Shown here piece after piece: positions 16,921-24,670 of a stretch of 64,000 nt of DNA. The notes beneath the pieces were generated by a model. That model made no database searches and was not told where the DNA came from. It was given only the letters and a program-made list of their open reading frames with translations. The position numbers were made by a program, and so were the translations under genes. The number at the start of each line of letters is the position of its first letter. Position 1 is the stretch's first letter. The stretch spans positions 62,001 to 126,000 of the forward strand of contig CAZASN010000003.1 in the NCBI GenBank assembly GCA_964487915.1, written 5' to 3'. The DNA comes from Proruminimicrobium sp964487915 (lineage in GTDB: Bacteria > Elusimicrobiota > Endomicrobiia > Endomicrobiales > Endomicrobiaceae).

Positions 16921-17068
16921 AATTCCTCCGTTATATTTTTGTTTTTTAAACTTTTTAGACAAAACAAAGATGCTAAAAGGTTGGTCTAAAACCTTCAGCA
17001 TCTTTGTTGGCTTTTTAAACTCCCTCTATTATATCGGGAATAGTACATAATTTTTCATTGTTTGTCAA
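16921..17068 (-). promoter_or_regulatory. glnA promoter and ANTAR-type antitermination leader
   Basis: The promoter is TTGACA (17063-17068), 17 bases, TACTAT (17040-17045). The leader holds the hairpin CAAC-AAAGAT-GCTG (16996-17009), whose six-base loop has A1 and G4 as in ANTAR targets; one A-C mismatch interrupts the stem. Its 3' half is part of the 5' arm of the terminator at 16961-17007, so the two folds exclude each other. Upstream, a TCCC/GGGA hairpin (17021-17039) occupies the place of the first ANTAR hairpin, but its loop does not fit the A1/G4 rule. Confidence 0.72.
16961..17007 (-). terminator. Leader terminator (attenuator) of glnA
   Basis: On the minus strand ACAAAGATGCTGAAGGTT pairs with AACCTTTTAGCATCTTTGT, apart from one bulged U. 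The loop has seven bases and TTTT follows. It lies between promoter and ribosome site, so it can only act as an attenuator. Confidence 0.85.
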
Positions 17069-17107
17069 TTTCATAATCGGACTAAATAAAATAATATTTT
17101 TTTGTCC

Positions 17108-17446
17108 TTAAAGCGCATCATTTCCTTCCTCGCCGGTTCTTATTCTGATTGCTCTTTCAACCGGAGATACAAAAATCTTTCCGTCGCCTATTTCGCCTGT
17201 TCTTGCGTTCTTTATTATAACTTTAATTACTTTATCGACCATTTCATCAGAAACGACTATTTCAATCTTCGTTTTGCATACAAAAGCGACGTTATACTCC
17301 TGGCTTCTGTATATTTCTTTGTGTCCTCCCTGTTTACCGAAACCTTCCACATTAGACTTGGTAAGCCCGGTAACTCCGATTTCTTTCAAAGCATTTTTTA
17401 CATCATCAATTTTGTAAGGTTTTATTACTGCCGATATCATTTTCAT
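17108..17446 (-). CDS. glnK: Nitrogen regulatory protein PII (GlnK), paired with Amt1
   Basis: The 112-residue trimeric signal protein binds ATP/ADP and 2-oxoglutarate and plugs the ammonium channel. It shows the KMISAVIKPYKIDDVKNAL start, a T-loop (GHKEIYRSQEYNVAFVCKTKIE) with the Tyr-51 position conserved, the B-loop (TGEIGDGKIFVSPVE) and the C-terminal RIRTGEEG. It follows the ammonium transporter by 20 bases, the standard amt-glnK pair, and is the last gene of the porin-amt-glnK unit. Confidence 0.95.
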   Translation of the reverse strand: MKMISAVIKPYKIDDVKNALKEIGVTGLTKSNVEGFGKQGGHKEIYRSQEYNVAFVCKTKIEIVVSDEMVDKVIKVIIKNARTGEIGDGKIFVSPVERAIRIRTGEEGNDAL

Positions 17447-17466
17447 TGTTTCCTCCTCTCCTTTAA

Positions 17467-18852
17467 TTAAAATCTGTACCCGCTTTCACCGTGCTGCGTC
17501 AAATCCAAACCCTGCTGTTCTTCAACGTCTTCAACTCTTAATCCAAAGAGCTTGTCTATTATCTTTAAAATAATAAACGTTGCCAAGCTCGCGTAAAGGA
17601 TAACGGAAACAGCGCTTATAAGCTGAATTTTAACCAAATGTAAACTTCCGTTAGCACCTGCAGAATTAATGAGAGTAGAAGCAAAAACGCCGGTCAGTAT
17701 GGCGCCTACAAAACCGCCTACTCCATGGACGCCGAAAGCGTCAAGAGAATCGTCGTATCCGAGAATTTCTTTAATTTTAACAGCTGCTAAAAAGCAAATA
17801 ACCCCGCCGGCTAACCCTACAAATATTGCGGATACAGGCGATACAAAACCGCTGGCCGGAGTTATGGCAACCAAACCGGCAACCGCTCCGGACAAAGCTC
17901 CCAAAACCGTGGGTTTTCCTTTAACAATCCATTCCATAAACATCCATCCTAAAACAGCAGATGCCGCACCTATATGCGTTACTACAAAAGCAGATGCCGC
18001 CAAAGAACCTGCAGACAAAGCGCTTCCCGCGTTAAATCCGAACCATCCGAACCACAAAAGAGAAGTACCAATCAACGTTAAAGGAAGGCTGTGAGGAGGT
18101 ATAATTTCTTTCATATACCCTTTTCTCTTGCCTATAACCAATATTGTTATCAATGCAGACACACCCGAAGCGATATGAACTACAAGTCCTCCTGCAAAGT
18201 CCAAACCTCCGAGATTTCTGATCCAGCCGCCTACGCCCCATACCCAGTGAGCTACCGGGCAATATACTACAGTAAGCCAAACTACCAAAAATATAAGATA
18301 AGATTTAAATTTAAATCTTTCGGCGAAAGCGCCGGTTATCAAAGCCGGAGTTATTATGGCAAACATCATTTGAAACACCATGAACAACTGATGGGGGATT
18401 GTTGCCGAATAATCAGGATTAGGATCAAGTCCGACACCTTTCAAAAATGCCCAGTCAAGATTTCCTATTATATGCCCGACATCTTTACCGAAAGCCAAAC
18501 TGTATCCGTAAAACATCCATACTATTGTGATGACTGCCAAAGCGACAAAGCTTTGCATCATCGTTCCGAGAACATTTTTACGTCTTACCATACCTCCGTA
18601 AAACAACGCCAGACCCGGCGTCATAAGCATAACGAGCGCCGAGCTGACAAGCATAAACGCAGTATCGCCTGTATCAATTTTCGGCGCAGATGCCGGCGCT
18701 TCAGCCGGTTCTTCCACAGCCGGAGTTACGGCAATACTATCCGTGCTTGCCGCAACAACAGTTGTATCTGCAACAACAGCATCGTCTGCAATCAAAACGC
18801 CCGATGAAACTATTAAAAAACCGAATATAAATAACAATAAAAATTTTTTCAT
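17467..18852 (-). CDS. amt: Ammonium transporter with N-terminal signal peptide
   Basis: Inner-membrane ammonium channel of 461 residues. A cleavable signal (MKKFLLLFIFGFLIVSSGVLIA) and a Val/Ala/Pro-rich periplasmic stretch (to about residue 65) precede the eleven-helix channel. Both conserved pore His residues are visible: DFAGGLVVHIASG near residue 225 and FGVHGVGG near residue 373. The C-terminal tail that contacts PII is present (GLRVEDVEEQQGLDLTQHGE). It is transcribed with the porin 12 bases upstream and glnK downstream. Confidence 0.95.
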   Translation of the reverse strand: MKKFLLLFIFGFLIVSSGVLIADDAVVADTTVVAASTDSIAVTPAVEEPAEAPASAPKIDTGDTAFMLVSSALVMLMTPGLALFYGGMVRRKNVLGTMMQSFVALAVITIVWMFYGYSLAFGKDVGHIIGNLDWAFLKGVGLDPNPDYSATIPHQLFMVFQMMFAIITPALITGAFAERFKFKSYLIFLVVWLTVVYCPVAHWVWGVGGWIRNLGGLDFAGGLVVHIASGVSALITILVIGKRKGYMKEIIPPHSLPLTLIGTSLLWFGWFGFNAGSALSAGSLAASAFVVTHIGAASAVLGWMFMEWIVKGKPTVLGALSGAVAGLVAITPASGFVSPVSAIFVGLAGGVICFLAAVKIKEILGYDDSLDAFGVHGVGGFVGAILTGVFASTLINSAGANGSLHLVKIQLISAVSVILYASLATFIILKIIDKLFGLRVEDVEEQQGLDLTQHGESGYRF

Positions 18853-18864
18853 TTTAGCCTCCCT

Positions 18865-19863
18865 TTAAAATGTCACTGTAAGCATAAGACCTGCTTCCGA
18901 ATCTTTGCCTTCGTCAATATTTGATTTAAACTGAACTCTTGCCAAAACATTGTTATACAAATAAGAGCCTACAACCCCGCTCAAATATCTGTTGATTACT
19001 TTATCGTATGACGTATAAGGTTCCACGTAATCAAGCCTTGATCCTACGTAAAGCTTCCTGTCAGAAAGAAGATTTACGGTAACCTGAGAATAAAATCCGA
19101 GTCTGTTTACTGATTCTGTTCCCGACCCGAAATCCGTTTCTCTGTTTGCAAAAACAAGTTCTGTTCTGAAATCAAGCAAATCATTCTGGAATTTTATATC
19201 CGGACCGAAATAAGATACTCCGTCAGACTGAGTTAAACTATCCGGACCTTTTGCAAATAATCCGTTTACTCCCAAAGTTAAATAACCCATAGTTTTGCTT
19301 ACTCTGGCATAATAAGACTTTCCGTTGATTGAATTATCGGTCGGAATATTCATATATGCCGCATTTACGTCTACTACCGAATTTCTTACGACTAATCCAA
19401 CTCCGTCTCCTCTTAAAACATAACCGCCGAAATAAGAAAGCGACATTGCCGGAAGCATCGCGAATTTTTCATCAATTATACATATAGGATTTTCATATCC
19501 GTAATTTATAATTTCTCTACCTACATGTACGCTTAAAACATCATTTAATGCATAAGACAAAAATGCCGTATCAACTAATACTGTAGTTTCATAATTGTTC
19601 TGGTCATTATTGTATTCCTTATTGTTTACGACCAAAGACAAATAAACCGTCATGTCTTTTTGAATCTGCTTTTCTGCATAAAACTGCATATAAGAAAAAT
19701 TCAATTTTGAATCAGTCGTTCTTTCTTCAGCTTTAAAAGACGCAAACGCCGTAGCGTCTCCGCTTAACTTCCATCCGGAAAGAATGCCGTCTTCCGCTTT
19801 TATTGTACCCGCCGATAAAAATAAACACATTGTCAATAACACTAATAAAGATGCTCTTTTCAT
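18865..19863 (-). CDS. Outer-membrane porin-like beta-barrel protein in the ammonium operon
   Basis: The 332-residue protein has a signal peptide (MKRASLLVLLTMCLFLSAGTIKA). Its body has alternating hydrophobic/polar strands and ends in a strand with terminal Phe (AGLMLTVTF), typical of beta-barrels recognised by the BAM machinery. I do not recognise a specific family. It is the first gene of the porin-amt-glnK unit behind the clearest ANTAR leader in the window. A role in letting ammonium or small amines cross the outer membrane under nitrogen limitation is inferred from that. Confidence 0.75.
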   Translation of the reverse strand: MKRASLLVLLTMCLFLSAGTIKAEDGILSGWKLSGDATAFASFKAEERTTDSKLNFSYMQFYAEKQIQKDMTVYLSLVVNNKEYNNDQNNYETTVLVDTAFLSYALNDVLSVHVGREIINYGYENPICIIDEKFAMLPAMSLSYFGGYVLRGDGVGLVVRNSVVDVNAAYMNIPTDNSINGKSYYARVSKTMGYLTLGVNGLFAKGPDSLTQSDGVSYFGPDIKFQNDLLDFRTELVFANRETDFGSGTESVNRLGFYSQVTVNLLSDRKLYVGSRLDYVEPYTSYDKVINRYLSGVVGSYLYNNVLARVQFKSNIDEGKDSEAGLMLTVTF

Positions 19864-20116
19864 AACTGCCTCCCTTTTTTTTTTACAAAAACATAAAAAA
19901 TCCGAAAACTACAAAAAACGTATCACCACCTCCGGTAATCTTTTACGCCTTTGTAAAATTATTTGGGTTAATTTTTTTTTACAAACAAAAAAAAGCCCAA
20001 AAGAATTTTGTACATAAAATTTCTTTTGGGCTTCATTGTCCAATATATTAAGTTGTTAAAAAGAACTCATTTTCTTACTGTGCAAAAAGTATACAAAATT
20101 TTTTATAAAAAGTCAA
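19864..20116 (-). promoter_or_regulatory. Promoter and tandem-hexaloop ANTAR leader of the porin-amt-glnK operon
   Basis: The promoter is TTGACT (20111-20116), 17 bases, TATACT (20088-20093), inside the end of the upstream gene. The leader has two hairpins 17 bases apart. P1 is AAGAA-AATGAG-TTCTT (20061-20076), a perfect 5-bp stem. P2 is TTGGAC-AATGAA-GCCCAA (20026-20043), with one A-C mismatch. Both six-base loops have A1 and G4. The 3' half of P2 begins the terminator at 19987-20032. About 120 further bases separate the terminator from the porin ATG. This is the complete textbook ANTAR arrangement. Confidence 0.85.
19987..20032 (-). terminator. Leader terminator of the porin-amt-glnK operon
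   Basis: On the minus strand AGCCCAAAAGAA pairs with TTCTTTTGGGCT, with an inner TTTT/AAAA stem and an ATGTAC loop, followed by TTTTTTTT. Confidence 0.9.
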
Positions 20117-21257
20117 AATATTTTTTATAAGTAATTGACGGAACCAAATTCATAGACGACAAAATCTTTATGGGATACTTGCATAATTTTATCGTATTAT
20201 AGCTTGTGTCATAATCTTTAAACGATTTTACGGGCCATTTCATAATGCTTTCAAATTCCTGCCGGCTCATTCCTATTCTTTTTATGCATTCCTCTATTAC
20301 ATCCTGTTTTTCTATATGGTAAATTTCTTTTGTTCTTTTCAACGCCGTTTCTCTGTCCATCTGTCCTGACCTTACCAAAGCGGAATCGCTGTTCATATTA
20401 AGATCGGCGTTAAATTTAACCCTGTGAACGTATTTTATTAAACTGTGATATAAATCGTCAAAATAATGAGCTCCCGTGTAAACCCAGCCGAGTTCATTTT
20501 TAATTATTTCTTCCGCGTCTTTTCTTACATAATTGAAATTATAATTAGGCAATATTGTTTTTATTTGTTTGATTACGGTGTAATAAAATAATTCTTTCAA
20601 CCCCAAATTATACCCGGGATCTTCAGGAGTCCATTTGCCGAGGGGGATGCTTCCGAAAATATTATGCACCGATTTCAGATATTTCCCGTCAAAAAACGAC
20701 CACGGCAGCGGTTTTATTCCTTCGGTGCGAAACGACTGCCCTATTAATATAGCTTTAATATCGTATTTAACGGCGGTTCCGTAAAGAGAAGTTGCTATTG
20801 CGATATCGGTTCCCATGTTTAAATCCGGAACCGAAGCTTTCAAGAAATCTCTTTTTAATTCCATCGCAAGTTCTTTGGGATATCTGACGCTTATAAATTT
20901 AACTTTCAGTTTTTCAACGGCTTTTTTCATATTTTCAGTCGCTATCGGATTATCAAACCAATCGTCCGAATGTACCGCCAAAACTCTCAGTTTCCATGTT
21001 TTTACGGCATTATAAAGAAGATATGTACTGTCTCTTCCGCCGCTGATTCCTACGATACAGTCAAATTCCTTATTTTTTGCTTTGGCTTTTATATCACTGA
21101 ATATATTTTCTAATCGCTGCCGTCCCGTTTCGTCATTAGGATAGATTTTGCATAATTCGTCATGCAGATGACAAAAATTACAAACGCCGTTTGCGTCAAA
21201 CTTTATCCCCGGAACAGTCTCGTTTTGCACGCATCTGGTACAAATCTGGGTATTCAT
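20103..21257 (-). CDS. N-acetyl sugar amidotransferase-like protein (WbpG/PseA family)
   Basis: The 384-residue protein starts with a Cys pair module (CTRCVQNETVPGIKFDANGVCNFC). It has the ATP pyrophosphatase loop of the NAD/GMP-synthase-like fold (VGISGGRDSTYLLY, near residue 70). The WbpG family converts sugar carbonyl or hydroxyl groups to amidines using ammonia from a HisH-like glutaminase and a HisF-like partner. No such partner is nearby here, and the gene sits between two nitrogen operons, downstream of glnK2. A GGAGGAAA ribosome site precedes the ATG. It may use free ammonia or have a different substrate; that is open. Confidence 0.75.
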   Translation of the reverse strand: MNTQICTRCVQNETVPGIKFDANGVCNFCHLHDELCKIYPNDETGRQRLENIFSDIKAKAKNKEFDCIVGISGGRDSTYLLYNAVKTWKLRVLAVHSDDWFDNPIATENMKKAVEKLKVKFISVRYPKELAMELKRDFLKASVPDLNMGTDIAIATSLYGTAVKYDIKAILIGQSFRTEGIKPLPWSFFDGKYLKSVHNIFGSIPLGKWTPEDPGYNLGLKELFYYTVIKQIKTILPNYNFNYVRKDAEEIIKNELGWVYTGAHYFDDLYHSLIKYVHRVKFNADLNMNSDSALVRSGQMDRETALKRTKEIYHIEKQDVIEECIKRIGMSRQEFESIMKWPVKSFKDYDTSYNTIKLCKYPIKILSSMNLVPSITYKKYFDFL

Positions 21258-21334
21258 AAATTTTTCCTCCTTTGCAGTATTTTATTCTTATAATTTTCAT
21301 TTGTCCATCTATTAAAGAATAAATATTTTAATTT

Positions 21335-21676
21335 TTATCCTATCGCATTTGCGCCGGTTTCTCCGGTACGTATGCGGTAACATTCGTCAAGGGTCGTGAC
21401 AAATATCTTACCGTCTCCTATATTATTCGATCTTGCTCCTTTTATAACGGCTTCCACCGTCGGTTTTACAAAATTTTCGTTTACGGCTATTTCTATTTTT
21501 ATTTTTTCCAAAAGATTTATTGAATGAATCTGTCCTCGGTAAGATTCAGTGTAGCCTTTCTGCTGTCCGCATCCGTGCACTTTACTTACGGTCATTTTAC
21601 AAACTTCCGCATTAAACAATTCTCTTTTTACGTCTTCCAATTTCTCAGGCTGTATTATGGCTGTTATTAACTTCAT
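21335..21676 (-). CDS. glnK: Second PII protein (GlnK2), paired with Amt2
   Basis: The 113-residue PII family member has the KLITAIIQPEKLEDVKREL start, a B-loop (NNIGDGKIFVTTLDE) and a C-terminal RIRTGETG. Its T-loop reads GYTESYRGQIHSINLLEKIKIE, so the Tyr-51 position that is uridylylated in enteric PII is His. It is therefore more likely controlled by nucleotide and 2-oxoglutarate binding alone. It follows the Amt gene by 12 bases. Confidence 0.93.
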   Translation of the reverse strand: MKLITAIIQPEKLEDVKRELFNAEVCKMTVSKVHGCGQQKGYTESYRGQIHSINLLEKIKIEIAVNENFVKPTVEAVIKGARSNNIGDGKIFVTTLDECYRIRTGETGANAIG

Positions 21677-21688
21677 ATTTTCTCCTTG

Positions 21689-22906
21689 TTATAATGCCTC
21701 TTCAGGCTGTGATTCTATGTTATGTATAGCAAGATCCGAACCCATAAATTCTTCATGTTCAGTCAATCTTATTCCGAATAATGATTTCAAAATTCCGTAA
21801 ACGATAAAACTGGAAATTATACAGAATAAAATAATCGCTATCGTTACCGTAAGCTGGGAATAAAACGAAACTCCGCCGCGTCCGCCGAGAGTTTGCAAAC
21901 CGAAAATACCGGCCGCAACGGCGCCCCATGCGCCGCATACTCCGTGAAGAGGCCATACGCCCAATACGTCGTCAATCTTAAATTTCTGCGTTTCTATCTG
22001 AAACAATATCACAAATATAGCCCCTGCAATTCCGCCGACTACCAATGCCGCCACAGGATGATATAAGTCAGAACCGGCGCAAACGGCAACAAGACCGGCC
22101 AAAGCGCCGTTGTGGACAAAACCCGCGTCATTTTTTGATACAAATAAAGCAGTGATCGCTCCGCCGACAAGAGCCATCAGGGAATTAATCGCGACAAGCC
22201 CCGATATTGCTTCAATAGAGCCGGCGCTCATTACGTTAAATCCGAACCATCCTACTATAAGGATCCAGCTTCCCAAAGCCAGAAAAGGAATGTTGCTTAT
22301 TCTTATGGAACTTGATTCAAATCTTTTTTTTCTGGCGCCAAGCAATAAAATTGCGGGAAGAGCCAACCAGCCGCCTGTGGCATGAACTACGGCAGAACCT
22401 GCGAAATCGTGAAAAGGAGCTCCGAATAGCGAAGCAAGAAATCCCGTCGGGCTTCCAAGCAAAAAATTAAATCTGCCCCATGTAAATCCTTCTATCAAAG
22501 GATATACCAAACTTATAAAAATTATTCCGGCTATTGAATTGGTCCAAAATTTTGCGCGCTCGGCAACACCGCCCGAAATAATCGCCGGAATGCAGGCGGC
22601 AAAACCAAGCAACAGAAAAAACTTCACCGATTCCACGCCGCAGTTTGCAACGATGTTGTTTGTATCAACGCATAAAAAAGAGATTCCGCGCGCTATGGGA
22701 TAGCCTATAAAAAAATATGCAAGCGTTGAAAAAGAATAATCAAGCAGAATTTTATTAAGCGCGTTTACCTGATTTTTTTTACGAACCGAGCCTGTTTCCA
22801 AAAATGCAAAACCGGCATGCATCGCAAGTATCATGACCGCTCCTATGAGCAAAAACATAACGTTTGCCGATGCAAGAAAGTTGTTCACGGCATTGTCCGT
22901 CAACAT
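21689..22906 (-). CDS. amt: Ammonium transporter, second divergent copy
   Basis: The 405-residue channel lacks a signal peptide and starts in the periplasm with MLTDNAVNNFLASANVMFLLIGAVMILAMHAGFAFLETG. Both pore His motifs are present: FHDFAGSAVVHATGG near residue 170 and WPLHGVCGAWG near residue 325. It is clearly distinct from the signal-peptide form at 17467. Its C-terminal tail (GIRLTEHEEFMGSDLAIHN) again suits PII docking. An AAGGAGA ribosome site precedes it, and an ANTAR-like leader lies upstream. Confidence 0.94.
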   Translation of the reverse strand: MLTDNAVNNFLASANVMFLLIGAVMILAMHAGFAFLETGSVRKKNQVNALNKILLDYSFSTLAYFFIGYPIARGISFLCVDTNNIVANCGVESVKFFLLLGFAACIPAIISGGVAERAKFWTNSIAGIIFISLVYPLIEGFTWGRFNFLLGSPTGFLASLFGAPFHDFAGSAVVHATGGWLALPAILLLGARKKRFESSSIRISNIPFLALGSWILIVGWFGFNVMSAGSIEAISGLVAINSLMALVGGAITALFVSKNDAGFVHNGALAGLVAVCAGSDLYHPVAALVVGGIAGAIFVILFQIETQKFKIDDVLGVWPLHGVCGAWGAVAAGIFGLQTLGGRGGVSFYSQLTVTIAIILFCIISSFIVYGILKSLFGIRLTEHEEFMGSDLAIHNIESQPEEAL

Positions 22907-23019
22907 AAGAAAATCTCCTTAAAATATATTTATTTACAAATTTTTATATATAAAAAAAGAAGCCAAAATAATATAAGCGGACTATGCGCCGCTACATCAT
23001 TTTGGACTTCTTTGCCCAA
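22907..23019 (-). promoter_or_regulatory. ANTAR-type leader of amt2-glnK2
   Basis: The hairpin TTGGGC-AAAGAA-GTCCAA (23002-23019) has six paired positions, one of them G-U. Its six-base loop has A1 and G4. Its 3' half overlaps the 5' arm of the terminator at 22952-23013. I do not see a first hexaloop hairpin upstream. No strong promoter is visible either (a TATAAT lies inside the end of purF), so read-through from purF is possible. Confidence 0.68.
22952..23013 (-). terminator. Leader terminator of amt2-glnK2
   Basis: A long interrupted stem on the minus strand (AAGAAG, CCAAAAT and GCGG pairing with CCGC, ATTTTGG and CTTCTT) is followed by TTTTTTT. Confidence 0.88.
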
Positions 23020-23053
23020 TTTTATTTTATGGATAATAAATTATATTTTATTT

Positions 23054-24424
23054 TTACGCCAGCAATTTTTTTCTGTCTATCGGCGACGGATATTTGCCGT
23101 CAAAACAAGCCGAACAGAAATGATTAACATCGCCGTTGCCGCACGCTTTTTTCATATTGTTAATATCAAGAAACGTAAGCGTGTCTACGTTTAAAAATTC
23201 TCTTATTTCTTCAACTGATTTTACTGCGGCTATAAGTTTGCTTTTGTTCGGAGTATCTATGCCGTAAAAACAGGGGGAGATAACTGCCGGAGACGATAAT
23301 GCGAAATGTATCTCTTTTGCGCCAACATTTCTTAAAGTCGTAACTATTTTTTGTGCAGTAGTTCCTCTTACCAGCGAATCGTCTATTAAAACGATTCTTT
23401 TTCCGTTTATAACATCCCTGATAGGAAACAACTTAAGTTTAGCGGTAATTTCTCTCATTTTCTGGGAAGGTTTTATAAAAGATCTCCCGACATAATGGTT
23501 TCTTATAAAACCGGTCTGCATAACTATTCCGGAATGCATTGAAAAACCTTTAGCGGAAAATATACCCGTATCGGGAACCGGAACTACTATATCCGCTTTT
23601 ATATGTTTCATCTGCTGGGCAAGATATTTGCCCATTTCAACTCTTGCGTCTCTTATGCTTCTGCCTTTCAAAATACTGTCCGGCCTTGAAAAATACACCT
23701 GCTCAAAAATACAGAGTTTTTCTTTTTCTTTTTGCGCCAGCTGCAAAGATTCTATTATCTTTCCTTTTTCAATCACTATAATTTCACCCGGCTTTACGTC
23801 TCTTATAAAGTTGCCGCCTACGGCATATATCGCGCTTGTTTCTGATGAGAGAACATATGATTTGCCTACTTTACCGAGAACCAAAGGCCTGAATCCGAAA
23901 GGATCTCTTACGCCTATGAGTTTATTTCCCTGAATAAGCACAAGAGAAAAAGCTCCCTGCAGACATTGAACCGCTTTTTTCATTATCTGACCGAAAGTTT
24001 TTCCGGAATTCTCAGCCAAAAGATGCGCTACTATTTCAGTATCCGACGTATGGTTAAAAATAGAGCCGCTTTTTGCGAGTCTGTTTTTAATCTGTTCAAA
24101 ATTTGTAATATTTCCGTTATGGGCAACCGCTATTGTTCCGTGTATGCAATTATAAACGAAAGGCTGCGCGTTAATAATAGTGCTTTCCGAATGAGTGCTG
24201 TACCTGACGTGCCCTATAGCGACTTTGCCTGATAGAATATTAAGAATTCTTTCTTTAAATATATGGGCGACAAGGCCCATTGCTCTGTATGTGTTATAAG
24301 TCGTTCCGTCGCCGTTGGCTGATATTCCGGCCGATTCTTCACCCCTGTGCTGTAAAGTTATAAGGCCGGCAAAAGCCATTACAGCCGCATTTTCATTGTT
24401 TTCTATTCCAAATACACCGCACAT
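23054..24424 (-). CDS. purF: Amidophosphoribosyltransferase
   Basis: It catalyses the first committed step of purine synthesis, moving glutamine nitrogen to PRPP. The N-terminal class II amidotransferase begins MCGVFGIENN with the catalytic Cys at position 2. The phosphoribosyltransferase half has the PRPP loop VLIDDSLVRGTT near residue 345. Length (456 residues) is normal, and Cys residues near the end (CSACFDGKYP) resemble the Bacillus-type Fe-S enzyme. It stands alone among nitrogen genes rather than in a purine operon, behind its own ANTAR-like leader. Confidence 0.95.
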   Translation of the reverse strand: MCGVFGIENNENAAVMAFAGLITLQHRGEESAGISANGDGTTYNTYRAMGLVAHIFKERILNILSGKVAIGHVRYSTHSESTIINAQPFVYNCIHGTIAVAHNGNITNFEQIKNRLAKSGSIFNHTSDTEIVAHLLAENSGKTFGQIMKKAVQCLQGAFSLVLIQGNKLIGVRDPFGFRPLVLGKVGKSYVLSSETSAIYAVGGNFIRDVKPGEIIVIEKGKIIESLQLAQKEKEKLCIFEQVYFSRPDSILKGRSIRDARVEMGKYLAQQMKHIKADIVVPVPDTGIFSAKGFSMHSGIVMQTGFIRNHYVGRSFIKPSQKMREITAKLKLFPIRDVINGKRIVLIDDSLVRGTTAQKIVTTLRNVGAKEIHFALSSPAVISPCFYGIDTPNKSKLIAAVKSVEEIREFLNVDTLTFLDINNMKKACGNGDVNHFCSACFDGKYPSPIDRKKLLA

Positions 24425-24554
24425 AATATTATCTCCGTTAAAAAATAAATAAAAAATGCCAAAGGTAAAATTTAATACCTTTAAGCATCTTTGCTCAAAT
24501 ACCTATTCAAGTTTTATTTTTTAACATTCTATACATTTATTATTCTTTTGTCAA
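24425..24554 (-). promoter_or_regulatory. purF promoter and ANTAR-type leader
   Basis: The promoter is TTGACA (24549-24554), 17 bases, TAGAAT (24526-24531). The hairpin TTTGAGC-AAAGAT-GCTTAAA (24480-24499) has a 7-bp stem and a six-base loop with A1 and G4. Its 3' half is shared with the terminator at 24451-24488. A small hairpin ACT-TGAATA-GGT lies directly upstream (24501-24512), but its loop does not meet the A1/G4 rule. Confidence 0.75.
24451..24488 (-). terminator. Leader terminator of purF
   Basis: On the minus strand ATGCTTAAAGGTA pairs with TACCTTTGGCAT (one bulge), followed by TTTTTT. Confidence 0.85.
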
Positions 24555-24614
24555 TTACATAAATTACTGCCGGCAGCTAAAATTGTTTTTACCTGTTATT
24601 CATTTTAATAACAA

Positions 24615-24651
24615 ATAAAAAAACGCCTGCGTTTCAAAAACCGCAAGCGTT
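24615..24651 (-). terminator. Terminator of gdhA
   Basis: AACGCTTGCG pairs with CGCAGGCGTT (one mismatch), with a run of seven T on the minus strand after it. A T-run on the plus side makes it potentially bidirectional. Confidence 0.88.
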
Positions 24652-24670
24652 TTTTTTATTTATGTAAGAA

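Noticed and set aside
16921..17001. N-terminal extension of glnA to 17001
   Set aside because: The extra 27 codons run through the leader terminator hairpin, do not match glutamine synthetase, and lack a ribosome site. The ATG at 16920 has a strong one.
20026..20093. Sigma54 (-24/-12) promoter before the porin-amt operon
   Set aside because: TTGGAC and TTGCAC elements are present but not in the required GG-N10-GC spacing. A sigma70 promoter with a 17-base spacer explains the start better.
22952..23019. Glutamine riboswitch (glnA or downstream-peptide motif) or T-box in the nitrogen leaders
   Set aside because: I saw no conserved cores of these classes and no T-box sequence. The shared feature is the A1/G4 hexaloop next to the terminator.
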